A stretch of 64,000 nucleotides of DNA, from contig NZ_JRKO01000002.1 in NCBI RefSeq assembly GCF_000763885.1, positions 1-64,000 on the forward strand. Direction: 5' to 3'. The notes under the pieces were generated by a model, which was not told the DNA's origin, made no database searches, and saw only the letters and a list, made by a program, of their open reading frames with translations. The DNA comes from Paracoccus versutus. Lineage in GTDB: Bacteria; Pseudomonadota; Alphaproteobacteria; Rhodobacterales; Rhodobacteraceae. Both the position numbers and the translations under genes were made by a program. Of the stretch, positions 57,054-64,000 are shown piece after piece (within the stretch, counting starts at the first letter, position 1; the number at the start of each line of letters is the position of its first letter).

Positions 57054-59240
57054 TCAGGCCCCGGCGGTGGTGTCGTCCGGGCTCGGCGCGGCATCGGCGC
57101 CGGGTGCGTCGGGGGCGGCCGCTTCGGCCTCGGCCGCCTTGGCCTTGGTCTTGCGCGGCGCGCGAGGCTTGGCCGGCTTTTTCGCCGCCTTGCGGGCGGG
57201 CTTGGCGGCGGGCTCGGCCTCGGCCGCGGCGTCCGGCTGTTCGGGCGCGGGCTGATCCGCCTCTGCCGGAGCCTCCGCGGCGGCGGGCTCGGCCTTGGCC
57301 TTGGGGGTGCGCGGCTTGCGCTTGCGGACGGGCTTTTCCTTGGCCTCGGGCTCGGCTACCGGCTCGGCGGCGGCTTCCACGGGCACGGGTTCGGGGGCCG
57401 TTTCCGGTTCGGGGGCCGATTCCGCTGCCGGTTCCGCGGGCTGGATCGCCGGCTCGGCCAGGGCTTCGGCCGGGGCCGGAGTCGGGGCCTCGGCGGGCGT
57501 GGGTGCGGGCACGACGGTCGGCTCGGCGGTCGGCTCGGCGGCGGCGGTCTCGGCAGGCTGCGCGGCCGCCTTGGTCCGGGCGGATTCCCCCCGGCGGCGT
57601 TTGCCGGGCCTGCGTTCGGCGGACGGCTGTTCGGCAGGCTGGCGCTCGGCGGCGCCTTCGGCCGGCTCGGGTGCCACCTCGTCACGCAGGGGCTCGGCCG
57701 TGGCCTTTTCGACCGGGGATTCCTCGATCGGGTCGCGGAAGCCGGGGCGGAAGCTGCGGGTCAGGAATTCGGGCATATGCTCGCCCATGCCCATGACCGG
57801 ATGGCGGTCGGTGCGGCGATCCTCGCGCCGGTCGTGACGCTCGCCATGGCGTTCGCGACGTTCGTCCCGGCGCTCGTCCCGGCGTTCCTCGCGGGGGGCG
57901 CGGTCGTGCCGGCGCTCGGCCTGTTCGACGGGCTTGGCCTCGGCGCGGGGCTCGTGGGCCTGGACGGGCGCCTGGGCGCGCTGTTCGCTGTCGTCGCGCC
58001 GGCCCCGGCGGTCGCGGTCGCGCCCGCGTTCCTTGCGGCCGGATTCGCGCGCCGGGCGCGGCGCGCCCTGGGCGGCGGTGGAAAGGGCAAAGCCCTCGGG
58101 CACCGGCGCGCGGGGCAGGGTCTGCTTGACCAGCGATTCGATGGCGCCCAGGTATTTCTCGTCCGCGGGGGTCGCGATGGAAATCGCGGTGCCCAGCCGC
58201 CCGGCGCGGCCGGTGCGGCCGATGCGGTGGACATAGTCCTCGGCATGGCTGGGCAGGTCGAAGTTGAACACATGGCTGACCGCCGGGATGTCGAGCCCGC
58301 GCGCCGCCACGTCCGAGGCGATCAGGAAGCGCAGCGTCCCTTCGCGGAACCCGTCCAGCGTCGCCATGCGGTGGCGCTGGTCCAGGTCGCCGTGGATCGG
58401 CGCGGCGTCGAAGCCATGCGCCTTGAGCGACTTGGCGACGATGTCCACCTCGGTCTTGCGGTTGCAGAAGATGATGGCGTTCTTGAGCCCCTCGCCCTCG
58501 GCGCGGATCAGCGCGCGCAGCAATTCGCGCTTCTGCTTGGCGGTCTGGTCGCGGCGGGTGGGAGTGATCTCGATCAGCTTCTGGGTGATCGTCTCGCTGG
58601 TGGTGGCCTGGCGGGCGACCTCGATGCGCTCGGGCGCATGCAGGAAGGTGTCGGTGATGCGCTCGATCTCGGGCGCCATGGTGGCGCTGAAGAACAGCGT
58701 CTGCCGGGTGAAGGGCGTCAGCTGGAAGATGCGCTCGATGTCGGGGATGAAGCCCATGTCGAGCATGCGGTCGGCCTCGTCCACCACCATGATCTGCACG
58801 CCGGTCAGCAAGAGCTTGCCGCGCTCGAAATGATCCAGCAGCCGGCCGGGCGTCGCGATCAGCACGTCGACGCCGCGGTCGATCAGCTTGTCCTGTTCCC
58901 CGAAGCTGACGCCGCCGATCAGCAGCGCCTTGGTCAGCCGGGTGTGCTTGGCGTAGATGTCGAAGTTCTCGGCCACCTGGGCGGCCAGTTCGCGCGTCGG
59001 GCACAGCACCAGCGACCGCGGCATCCGCGCCCGCGCCCGGCCGCGGCCCAGCAGGGTGATCATCGGCAGGGTGAAGCTGGCGGTCTTGCCGGTGCCGGTC
59101 TGGGCGATGCCCAGCACGTCGCGCCCTTCCAGCGCCGGGGGAATCGCCCCGGCCTGGATCGGCGTGGGCGTTTCATACCCCGCCTCGGAGATGGCTTTCA
59201 GAACCTTGGGGTCCAGCTTCAGATCGGAAAACTTGGTCAT
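57054..59240 (-). CDS. DEAD-box RNA helicase with very long low-complexity tail
   Basis: This 728-residue protein has a RhlE/DeaD-like helicase core at about residues 1-370: Q motif ([10 protein letters not shown]), [11 protein letters not shown] (46-56), [29 protein letters not shown] and [13 protein letters not shown]. The remaining roughly 350 residues are low-complexity: first Arg/Glu/Asp/His-rich ([20 protein letters not shown]), then Ala/Pro/Glu-rich, then Lys/Ala-rich near the end. Such tails bind RNA and promote condensates. The tail is unusually long for the family. It is divergent from argS. Confidence 0.93.
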   Translation of the reverse strand: MTKFSDLKLDPKVLKAISEAGYETPTPIQAGAIPPALEGRDVLGIAQTGTGKTASFTLPMITLLGRGRARARMPRSLVLCPTRELAAQVAENFDIYAKHTRLTKALLIGGVSFGEQDKLIDRGVDVLIATPGRLLDHFERGKLLLTGVQIMVVDEADRMLDMGFIPDIERIFQLTPFTRQTLFFSATMAPEIERITDTFLHAPERIEVARQATTSETITQKLIEITPTRRDQTAKQKRELLRALIRAEGEGLKNAIIFCNRKTEVDIVAKSLKAHGFDAAPIHGDLDQRHRMATLDGFREGTLRFLIASDVAARGLDIPAVSHVFNFDLPSHAEDYVHRIGRTGRAGRLGTAISIATPADEKYLGAIESLVKQTLPRAPVPEGFALSTAAQGAPRPARESGRKERGRDRDRRGRRDDSEQRAQAPVQAHEPRAEAKPVEQAERRHDRAPREERRDERRDERRERHGERHDRREDRRTDRHPVMGMGEHMPEFLTRSFRPGFRDPIEESPVEKATAEPLRDEVAPEPAEGAAERQPAEQPSAERRPGKRRRGESARTKAAAQPAETAAAEPTAEPTVVPAPTPAEAPTPAPAEALAEPAIQPAEPAAESAPEPETAPEPVPVEAAAEPVAEPEAKEKPVRKRKPRTPKAKAEPAAAEAPAEADQPAPEQPDAAAEAEPAAKPARKAAKKPAKPRAPRKTKAKAAEAEAAAPDAPGADAAPSPDDTTAGA

Positions 59241-59497
59241 TCAGGGCTTTCGTATCAATGCGCGGAACCAGCCCGCGCCGTTCATGCGTCCATCGCCGCC
59301 ATCCGGGAAACCGGATTTTCGCGGCGGGTCGGGACGCAATTTCCGCACGCCCCTCGCCTTGCCTGCCGGATGCAGACAGGGCGGGCCTAGCGGAAAACCC
59401 GCTCTTCGTCAATCTGATGCGCGACTGCCGTTCGGCGGGCCGGTTGACGGCCCCCTTGGGCAGGCGCTATCCCCGGACGATCTTACGGATGGAAGCC

Positions 59498-61243
59498 ATG
59501 AACCTTTTCTCGGATATCCGCGCGCTGGTCCTTGATGCGCTGGCGCAGATGGAACAGGCGGGCGCGCTGCCCGCGGGCCTCGACACCGCCAATGTGACGG
59601 TCGAGCCGCCGCGGGACGCCGCGCATGGCGACATGGCCACCAATGCCGCCATGGTGCTGGCCAAGCCCGCCGGCCTGAAGCCGCGCGACATCGCCGAGGC
59701 GCTGGCCGCCCGCCTGGCCGCCGATCCGCGCATCGCCTCGGCCGAGGTGGCGGGGCCGGGCTTCCTGAACCTGCGCCTGGCGCCGGGCGAATGGCAGGGC
59801 GTCGTGCGCGCCGCGCTGGCCGAGGGCGGGGATTACGGCCGCTCGGACATGGGCAAGGGCCAGCGGATCAACGTGGAATTCGTCAGCGCCAACCCGACCG
59901 GACCGATGCATGTCGGCCACACCCGCGGCGCGGTCTTTGGCGACGCTCTGGCGGCGCTTCTGGATTTCTCGGGGCATGCGGTCACGCGCGAATACTATAT
60001 CAACGACGGCGGCGCCCAGGTCGATGTGCTGGCGCGTTCCGCCTATGAACGCTATCGCGAGGCCAACGGGCTGGAGCCCGAGATCCGCGAGGGGCTTTAT
60101 CCCGGCGACTACCTGATCCCGGTGGGCGAGGCGCTGAAGGCGAAATACGGCACCAGCCTGCTGGAGCGGCCGGAATCGGAATGGCTGGCCGAGGTGCGCG
60201 ATTTCGCCACCCAGGCGATGATGGACATGATCCGCGAGGATCTGGCGCTGCTCAACGTCCACATGGACGTGTTTTCCAGCGAGAAGGCGCTTTACGGCAC
60301 CGGCCGGATCGAGGCCGCGATCGAGCGGCTGCGCCAGGCCGGGCTGATCTATGAAGGCGTGCTGGAGCCGCCCAAGGGCAAGACCCCCGAGGATTGGGAG
60401 CCGCGCGAGCAGACGCTGTTCCGCTCGACCGCGCATGGCGACGACGTGGACCGGCCGGTCAAGAAATCCGACGGCTCCTGGACCTATTTCGCGCCCGACA
60501 TCGCCTATCACTGGGACAAGATCGAGCGCGGCTTCGACGCGCTGATCGACGTGTTCGGCGCCGACCATGGCGGCTATGTCAAGCGCATGACCGCGGCGGT
60601 CAAGGCGCTGTCGAACGGCCGCGTGCCGCTGGACGTCAAGCTGATCCAGCTGGTCAAGCTGTTCAAGAACGGCGAGCCCTTCAAGATGTCCAAGCGCGCC
60701 GGCACCTTCGTCACCCTGCGCGACGTGGTCGAGCAGGCGGGCGCGGACGTGACCCGCTTCCACATGCTGACGCGCAAGAACGACGCGGCGCTGGACTTCG
60801 ACTTCGACAAGGTGCTGGAGCAGTCCAAGGACAACCCGGTCTGGTATGTGCAATATGCCAGCGCGCGGGTGAACTCGGTCCTGACCAAGGCGGCGGCGAT
60901 GGGCGTCGATACCTCGGACGCGGCGCTGGCGCAGGCGGATCTGGCGCAATTGTCGCATCCGGCCGAGCTGGAACTGGCCCGCAAAGTTGCAGAATGGCCA
61001 CGCACGGTCGAAATCGCCGCCCGCGCGCATGAGCCGCACCGGATCGCGTTTTTCCTTTACGACATCGCATCCGAGCTGCATTCGCTGTGGAACCGCGGCA
61101 ATGACGAACCCGCCCTGCGCTTCCTGCAAGAGGGCGATCCGGTGGCCATGGCGGCGAAAATCGCGCTGGCACGGTCCGTTGGCGTTGTCATTTCGGCCGG
61201 TCTTGGTATCTTGGGGGTGACTCCGGCCAAAGAAATGCGCTGA
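59498..61243 (+). CDS. argS: Arginyl-tRNA synthetase
   Basis: The 581-residue class I ArgRS charges tRNA(Arg). The HIGH-type motif is in [20 protein letters not shown], and the KMSKS-type motif is [15 protein letters not shown]. The N-terminal Add-1 domain covers about residues 1-110 and a C-terminal helical anticodon domain is present. The start at 59498 gives the normal N-terminus; an ATG nine bases earlier is possible. It heads the argS-SPOR-nagZ-scpA series. Confidence 0.97.
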   Translation: MNLFSDIRALVLDALAQMEQAGALPAGLDTANVTVEPPRDAAHGDMATNAAMVLAKPAGLKPRDIAEALAARLAADPRIASAEVAGPGFLNLRLAPGEWQGVVRAALAEGGDYGRSDMGKGQRINVEFVSANPTGPMHVGHTRGAVFGDALAALLDFSGHAVTREYYINDGGAQVDVLARSAYERYREANGLEPEIREGLYPGDYLIPVGEALKAKYGTSLLERPESEWLAEVRDFATQAMMDMIREDLALLNVHMDVFSSEKALYGTGRIEAAIERLRQAGLIYEGVLEPPKGKTPEDWEPREQTLFRSTAHGDDVDRPVKKSDGSWTYFAPDIAYHWDKIERGFDALIDVFGADHGGYVKRMTAAVKALSNGRVPLDVKLIQLVKLFKNGEPFKMSKRAGTFVTLRDVVEQAGADVTRFHMLTRKNDAALDFDFDKVLEQSKDNPVWYVQYASARVNSVLTKAAAMGVDTSDAALAQADLAQLSHPAELELARKVAEWPRTVEIAARAHEPHRIAFFLYDIASELHSLWNRGNDEPALRFLQEGDPVAMAAKIALARSVGVVISAGLGILGVTPAKEMR

Positions 61244-61311
61244 ATAACGGCGCCCTGCCGGGGACGAGCAGATAAACGAGCAGCGTCGGAACAACCGGCA
61301 GGCAGGCAGGA

Positions 61312-62478
61312 ATGACGGTAGTAGATTTCCGCTCTTCGGGCGGGTTTGACGGGTCGCAGCCCCACAGGCTGTCGCAGGGCTATCCCCATGCCGACGGGCA
61401 GCAGGGCTATGCCGAGGATTGGCAGGACCAGGACTGGCAGGACGGCGGCTGGGACGAACAGCACCCCTACGCCCATGCCGAATCGCTGGCCGAATCGCCT
61501 TCGCTCCTGGGGCGGATCACGCGACTGACGCATTACCTGGGGGCGCTGGTCTCGGTCGGGCTGATCGTGATCCTGGCGGTCTGGGGCTACAAGCTGGTGG
61601 TGCGCGACGTCTCGGGCGTGCCGGTGATCCGCGCCATCGAGGGCGAGGCCCGCACCGCGCCCGACAATCCGGGCGGCGAGCTGACCCAGCGCACCGGCCT
61701 GGCGGTGAACACGGTCGCTGCCGGCGCCGAAACCGCGGCGGTGGACCGCGTGGCCATCGCGCCCGCCGCGACGCCGCTTGACAGCCAGGACGTGCCCATG
61801 GGCGAGCTGGGCGCGACGGCGCAAGAGCCCTCGCATCCGATCGAGGCGCCGCTGATCGACGAAACCGCCCGCGTCATCGCCCGCCCCGACGGCGAGACCC
61901 TGGCCCAGCCCGATGCGGCCGCGGAAAGCGTCGCCAGCGCGGTGATCTCGGACGCGCCCGCCGCCGATGCGCCGGTGAACGAGGCCGTGACCGACCTGGC
62001 CGGCAACGAGACGCGCGACATGGCCATCACCACCGCGCTGGCCGAGGCCGGGGCCCAGCCGGTGCCGGGCGCCATCGCGCAATCGCCGCGTCCCGCACCC
62101 CGTCCGCGCCGCGTGGCCGCCGCCGCCCCGGCGGTCGCCAGCGATGCCGCGCCCGCGCGTGCCGCGGCCGAAAGCCGCCCCGCCGCCGCGCCCAAAACCC
62201 CGGCACCGGCACCTGCGCAGGTCGCCTCGGGCGCGCCGCTGGTGCAGATCGGCGCCTTCGACAGCGATGCGCTGGCACGGGGCGAATGGAACCGCGTCTC
62301 GGGCAAGTTCGGCGCGCTTTTCGCCGGCAAGGGCATGGTGGTCCAGGAACACAAGGCCAATGGCCGCAGCTTCTGGCGCCTGCGCGCCGCCGGCTTCGAA
62401 TCGCGCGACGAGGCGCGGCGCTTCTGCGCGGCGCTGATCGCCGAGGGCGTGGACTGCATCCCCGCCATGGCGAAATGA
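61312..62478 (+). CDS. SPOR-domain membrane protein
   Basis: This 388-residue bitopic protein has a Gln/Asp/Trp-rich cytoplasmic N-terminus (residues 1-70) and one transmembrane helix (LGALVSVGLIVILAVWGYKL, about 76-95). A long Ala/Pro-rich periplasmic linker leads to a C-terminal SPOR domain (about 305-388: PLVQIGAFDSDALARGEWNR through FESRDEARRFCAAL). SPOR domains bind denuded septal peptidoglycan, so it is probably a division-site protein. It lies between argS and nagZ, as commonly in Rhodobacterales. Confidence 0.9.
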   Translation: MTVVDFRSSGGFDGSQPHRLSQGYPHADGQQGYAEDWQDQDWQDGGWDEQHPYAHAESLAESPSLLGRITRLTHYLGALVSVGLIVILAVWGYKLVVRDVSGVPVIRAIEGEARTAPDNPGGELTQRTGLAVNTVAAGAETAAVDRVAIAPAATPLDSQDVPMGELGATAQEPSHPIEAPLIDETARVIARPDGETLAQPDAAAESVASAVISDAPAADAPVNEAVTDLAGNETRDMAITTALAEAGAQPVPGAIAQSPRPAPRPRRVAAAAPAVASDAAPARAAAESRPAAAPKTPAPAPAQVASGAPLVQIGAFDSDALARGEWNRVSGKFGALFAGKGMVVQEHKANGRSFWRLRAAGFESRDEARRFCAALIAEGVDCIPAMAK

Positions 62479-62487
62479 GCCGCTGAG

Positions 62488-63474
62488 ATGGCCGGCGCCA
62501 CCATCCTCGGCGGCATCGCCGGCCCGGAGCTGAGCCGGGCCGAGCGCGACTTCTTTCGCGCCGCCGATCCCTGGGGCTTCATCCTGTTTGCGCGCAACGT
62601 CGATACGCCGGACCGCCTGCGCCGGCTGACGGCCGAGCTGCGCGAGGCGTTGGGCCGCGACGCCCCGGTGCTGGTGGACCAGGAGGGCGGGCGGGTCCAG
62701 CGCATGCGCGCGCCGCATTGGACCGACTGGCCGGCGCCCCTGGACCAGGCGGGCCGGGGCGAGCGCGCCGTCTGGCTGCACCATCACCTGCTGGCGCAGG
62801 AATTGCGCGCCGTCGGCATCGACGCCGATTGCGCCCCGGTCCTGGACATGGCCCGCGACGAGACCCATCCCTTCCTGAAGAACCGCTGCCTCGGCTCGGA
62901 TGCCGAAACGGTGATCCGCCTGGGCCGGGCCGCGGCGCAGGCCATGCTGGCCGCCGGGGTGCTGCCGGTCGTCAAGCACATGCCCGGCCATGGCCGGGCG
63001 CGGGTGGACAGCCACAAGGACCTGCCGGTGGTCGAGGCTTCGCTGGACGAGCTGCGCGCCACCGATTTCGCCCCGTTCCGCGCGCTCGCCGACCTGCCCA
63101 TGGCGATGACCGCGCATATCCGCTTTGCCGCCATCGACGATGCGCCCGCCACCGCCTCGGCCGCCGTGATCGACCTGATCCGGCGCGAGATCGGCTTCGA
63201 CGGGCTGCTCATGTCCGACGACATCGGCATGCAGGCGCTGTCCGGCAGCCCGGCCGAGCGCGCCGCCGCCACCATCGCCGCCGGCTGCGACCTGGTGCTG
63301 TCCTGCAACGAGACCCCGGCGCAGATGGAAGAGATCGTCGCCGCCGCCGGCGCCATGGCGCCCCGCGCCGTCGCGCGGGCCGAGGCGGCGCTGGCGCTGC
63401 GCCGCGCGCCGGTGCAGCAGGATATTGCTTCGTTGCGGGCGGAACTGGCGGCGCTTGGCGGGCTGGCGGCCTGA
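62488..63474 (+). CDS. nagZ: Beta-N-acetylhexosaminidase NagZ
   Basis: This 328-residue GH3 enzyme removes GlcNAc from 1,6-anhydromuropeptides in cytoplasmic wall recycling. The signature KHMPGHGRARVDSHKDLP carries the flexible-loop catalytic His; the nucleophile Asp is in GLLMSDDIGMQAL. PVLVDQEGGRVQRM is the N-terminal sugar-binding motif. It starts 9 bases after the SPOR gene stop. Together with anmK at 20 kb it covers two steps of anhydromuropeptide salvage. Confidence 0.96.
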   Translation: MAGATILGGIAGPELSRAERDFFRAADPWGFILFARNVDTPDRLRRLTAELREALGRDAPVLVDQEGGRVQRMRAPHWTDWPAPLDQAGRGERAVWLHHHLLAQELRAVGIDADCAPVLDMARDETHPFLKNRCLGSDAETVIRLGRAAAQAMLAAGVLPVVKHMPGHGRARVDSHKDLPVVEASLDELRATDFAPFRALADLPMAMTAHIRFAAIDDAPATASAAVIDLIRREIGFDGLLMSDDIGMQALSGSPAERAAATIAAGCDLVLSCNETPAQMEEIVAAAGAMAPRAVARAEAALALRRAPVQQDIASLRAELAALGGLAA

Positions 63475-63534
63475 TCGGTTGACTAGCCCCGGTCTATCGC
63501 GGATTCTGCGCAGGTTCCCTAGCCTGGACGCGAC

Positions 63535-64000
63535 ATGACCAAGGTGCCCTACCTGACCCCCGTGCCCGACCCCGCGCCGGACCCGGCGCCGCATCTGCTG
63601 GGGCTTGGGCCGCAGGCCGTGGCCGAGCGCCGCGCCGAGGAGGTGCTGGTCGTCGATGTCTCGGGTTTCGAGGGGCCGCTGGACCTGCTGCTCACGCTGT
63701 CGCGCACGCAGAAGGTCGACCTGATGCAGGTTTCGGTGCTGGAGCTTGCCGACCAGTATCTGGCCTTCGTCGACGAGGCCCGCGCGCTGCGCATCGAGCT
63801 GGCCGCCGATTACCTGGTCATGGCCGCCTGGCTGGCCTATCTGAAATCCCGCCTGCTTCTGCCACCCGATCCCGAGGCCGAGGGCCCGTCGGCAGAGGAG
63901 ATGGCGGCGCATCTGGCCTTCCAGCTGGAACGGCTGAACGCCATGCGCGAGGCGGCGGCGCGGCTGATGGCGCGCGACCGGCTGGGGCAGGACCGTTTCG
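63535..64000 (+). CDS. scpA: Segregation and condensation protein A (partial)
   Basis: The first 155 residues of ScpA, the kleisin subunit of the SMC-ScpAB condensin, are visible; the gene runs off the right edge. After a Pro-rich leader (residues 1-35) comes the kleisin N-terminus FEGPLDLLLTLSRTQKVDL, then LELADQYLAFVDEARALRIE and AAWLAYLKSRLLLP, which contact the SMC neck. It is 60 bp behind nagZ; scpB is expected next. Confidence 0.94.
   Translation, partial: MTKVPYLTPVPDPAPDPAPHLLGLGPQAVAERRAEEVLVVDVSGFEGPLDLLLTLSRTQKVDLMQVSVLELADQYLAFVDEARALRIELAADYLVMAAWLAYLKSRLLLPPDPEAEGPSAEEMAAHLAFQLERLNAMREAAARLMARDRLGQDRF

Overview
This 64 kb window is an ordinary, densely coded stretch of a high-GC alphaproteobacterial chromosome, almost certainly Rhodobacterales and most likely Paracoccus. 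Three things support this: the gene orders hisS-hisZ-hisG, argS-SPOR protein-nagZ-scpA and choXWV/betIBA; a SAM/SAH-type riboswitch in front of metK; and alphaproteobacterial GTTC-N7-GTTC LexA logic. The genus is inferred from protein style, not from a database match. I see no prophage, insertion sequence, CRISPR array or plasmid function.

Layout. 1-6.6 kb is a DNA-repair block: the SOS mutasome genes imuB (cut by the window edge) and imuA with a LexA box, a small disordered protein translationally coupled to the NHEJ protein Ku, the convergent ligase/polymerase LigD, and a UdgX-type uracil-DNA glycosylase. 6.8-14.4 kb holds gatB, two overlapping cyclophilins, pgk, a class I aldolase and ftsY. 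14.5-19.9 kb has hisG-hisZ-hisS, slyX, a DUF4177 protein and tyrS. 19.9-27.3 kb has anmK, a PRC-barrel protein, two tRNA-Asp genes, sspB, fumC, yebC and an argP/lysE-like pair. 27.3-35.2 kb holds an EamA permease and the choline-to-glycine-betaine system: choXWV facing betIBA across a perfect 24-bp operator. 35-46 kb holds yceD, bamE, msrB, olsB, tgt, rnd, the hisBHAFE genes, a ZapA/ZauP-like cell-division pair and yqhA. 46-54 kb holds carB, tRNA-Glu, recJ, glpX, bolA and a J-domain gene. 54-64 kb holds metK with its riboswitch, lnt, a DEAD-box helicase with a very long tail, argS, a SPOR protein, nagZ and the start of scpA.

Signals beyond the genes. (1) A dispersed element of about 25 bp (core GTATTTGgggAACgAAGAAG) occurs at least 11 times. 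It always lies just downstream of a gene and is always in the sense of that gene; one convergent gene pair carries one copy for each gene. (2) Three convergent gene pairs share one CTAG as both stop codons. (3) GTTAGCGC half-sites lie 62-78 bp ahead of three central-carbon genes: fbaB, fumC and glpX. (4) The repair block may form a functional unit that includes an uncharacterised Ku-coupled small protein.

All calls come from reading the sequence and from knowledge of the families. No searches were run.
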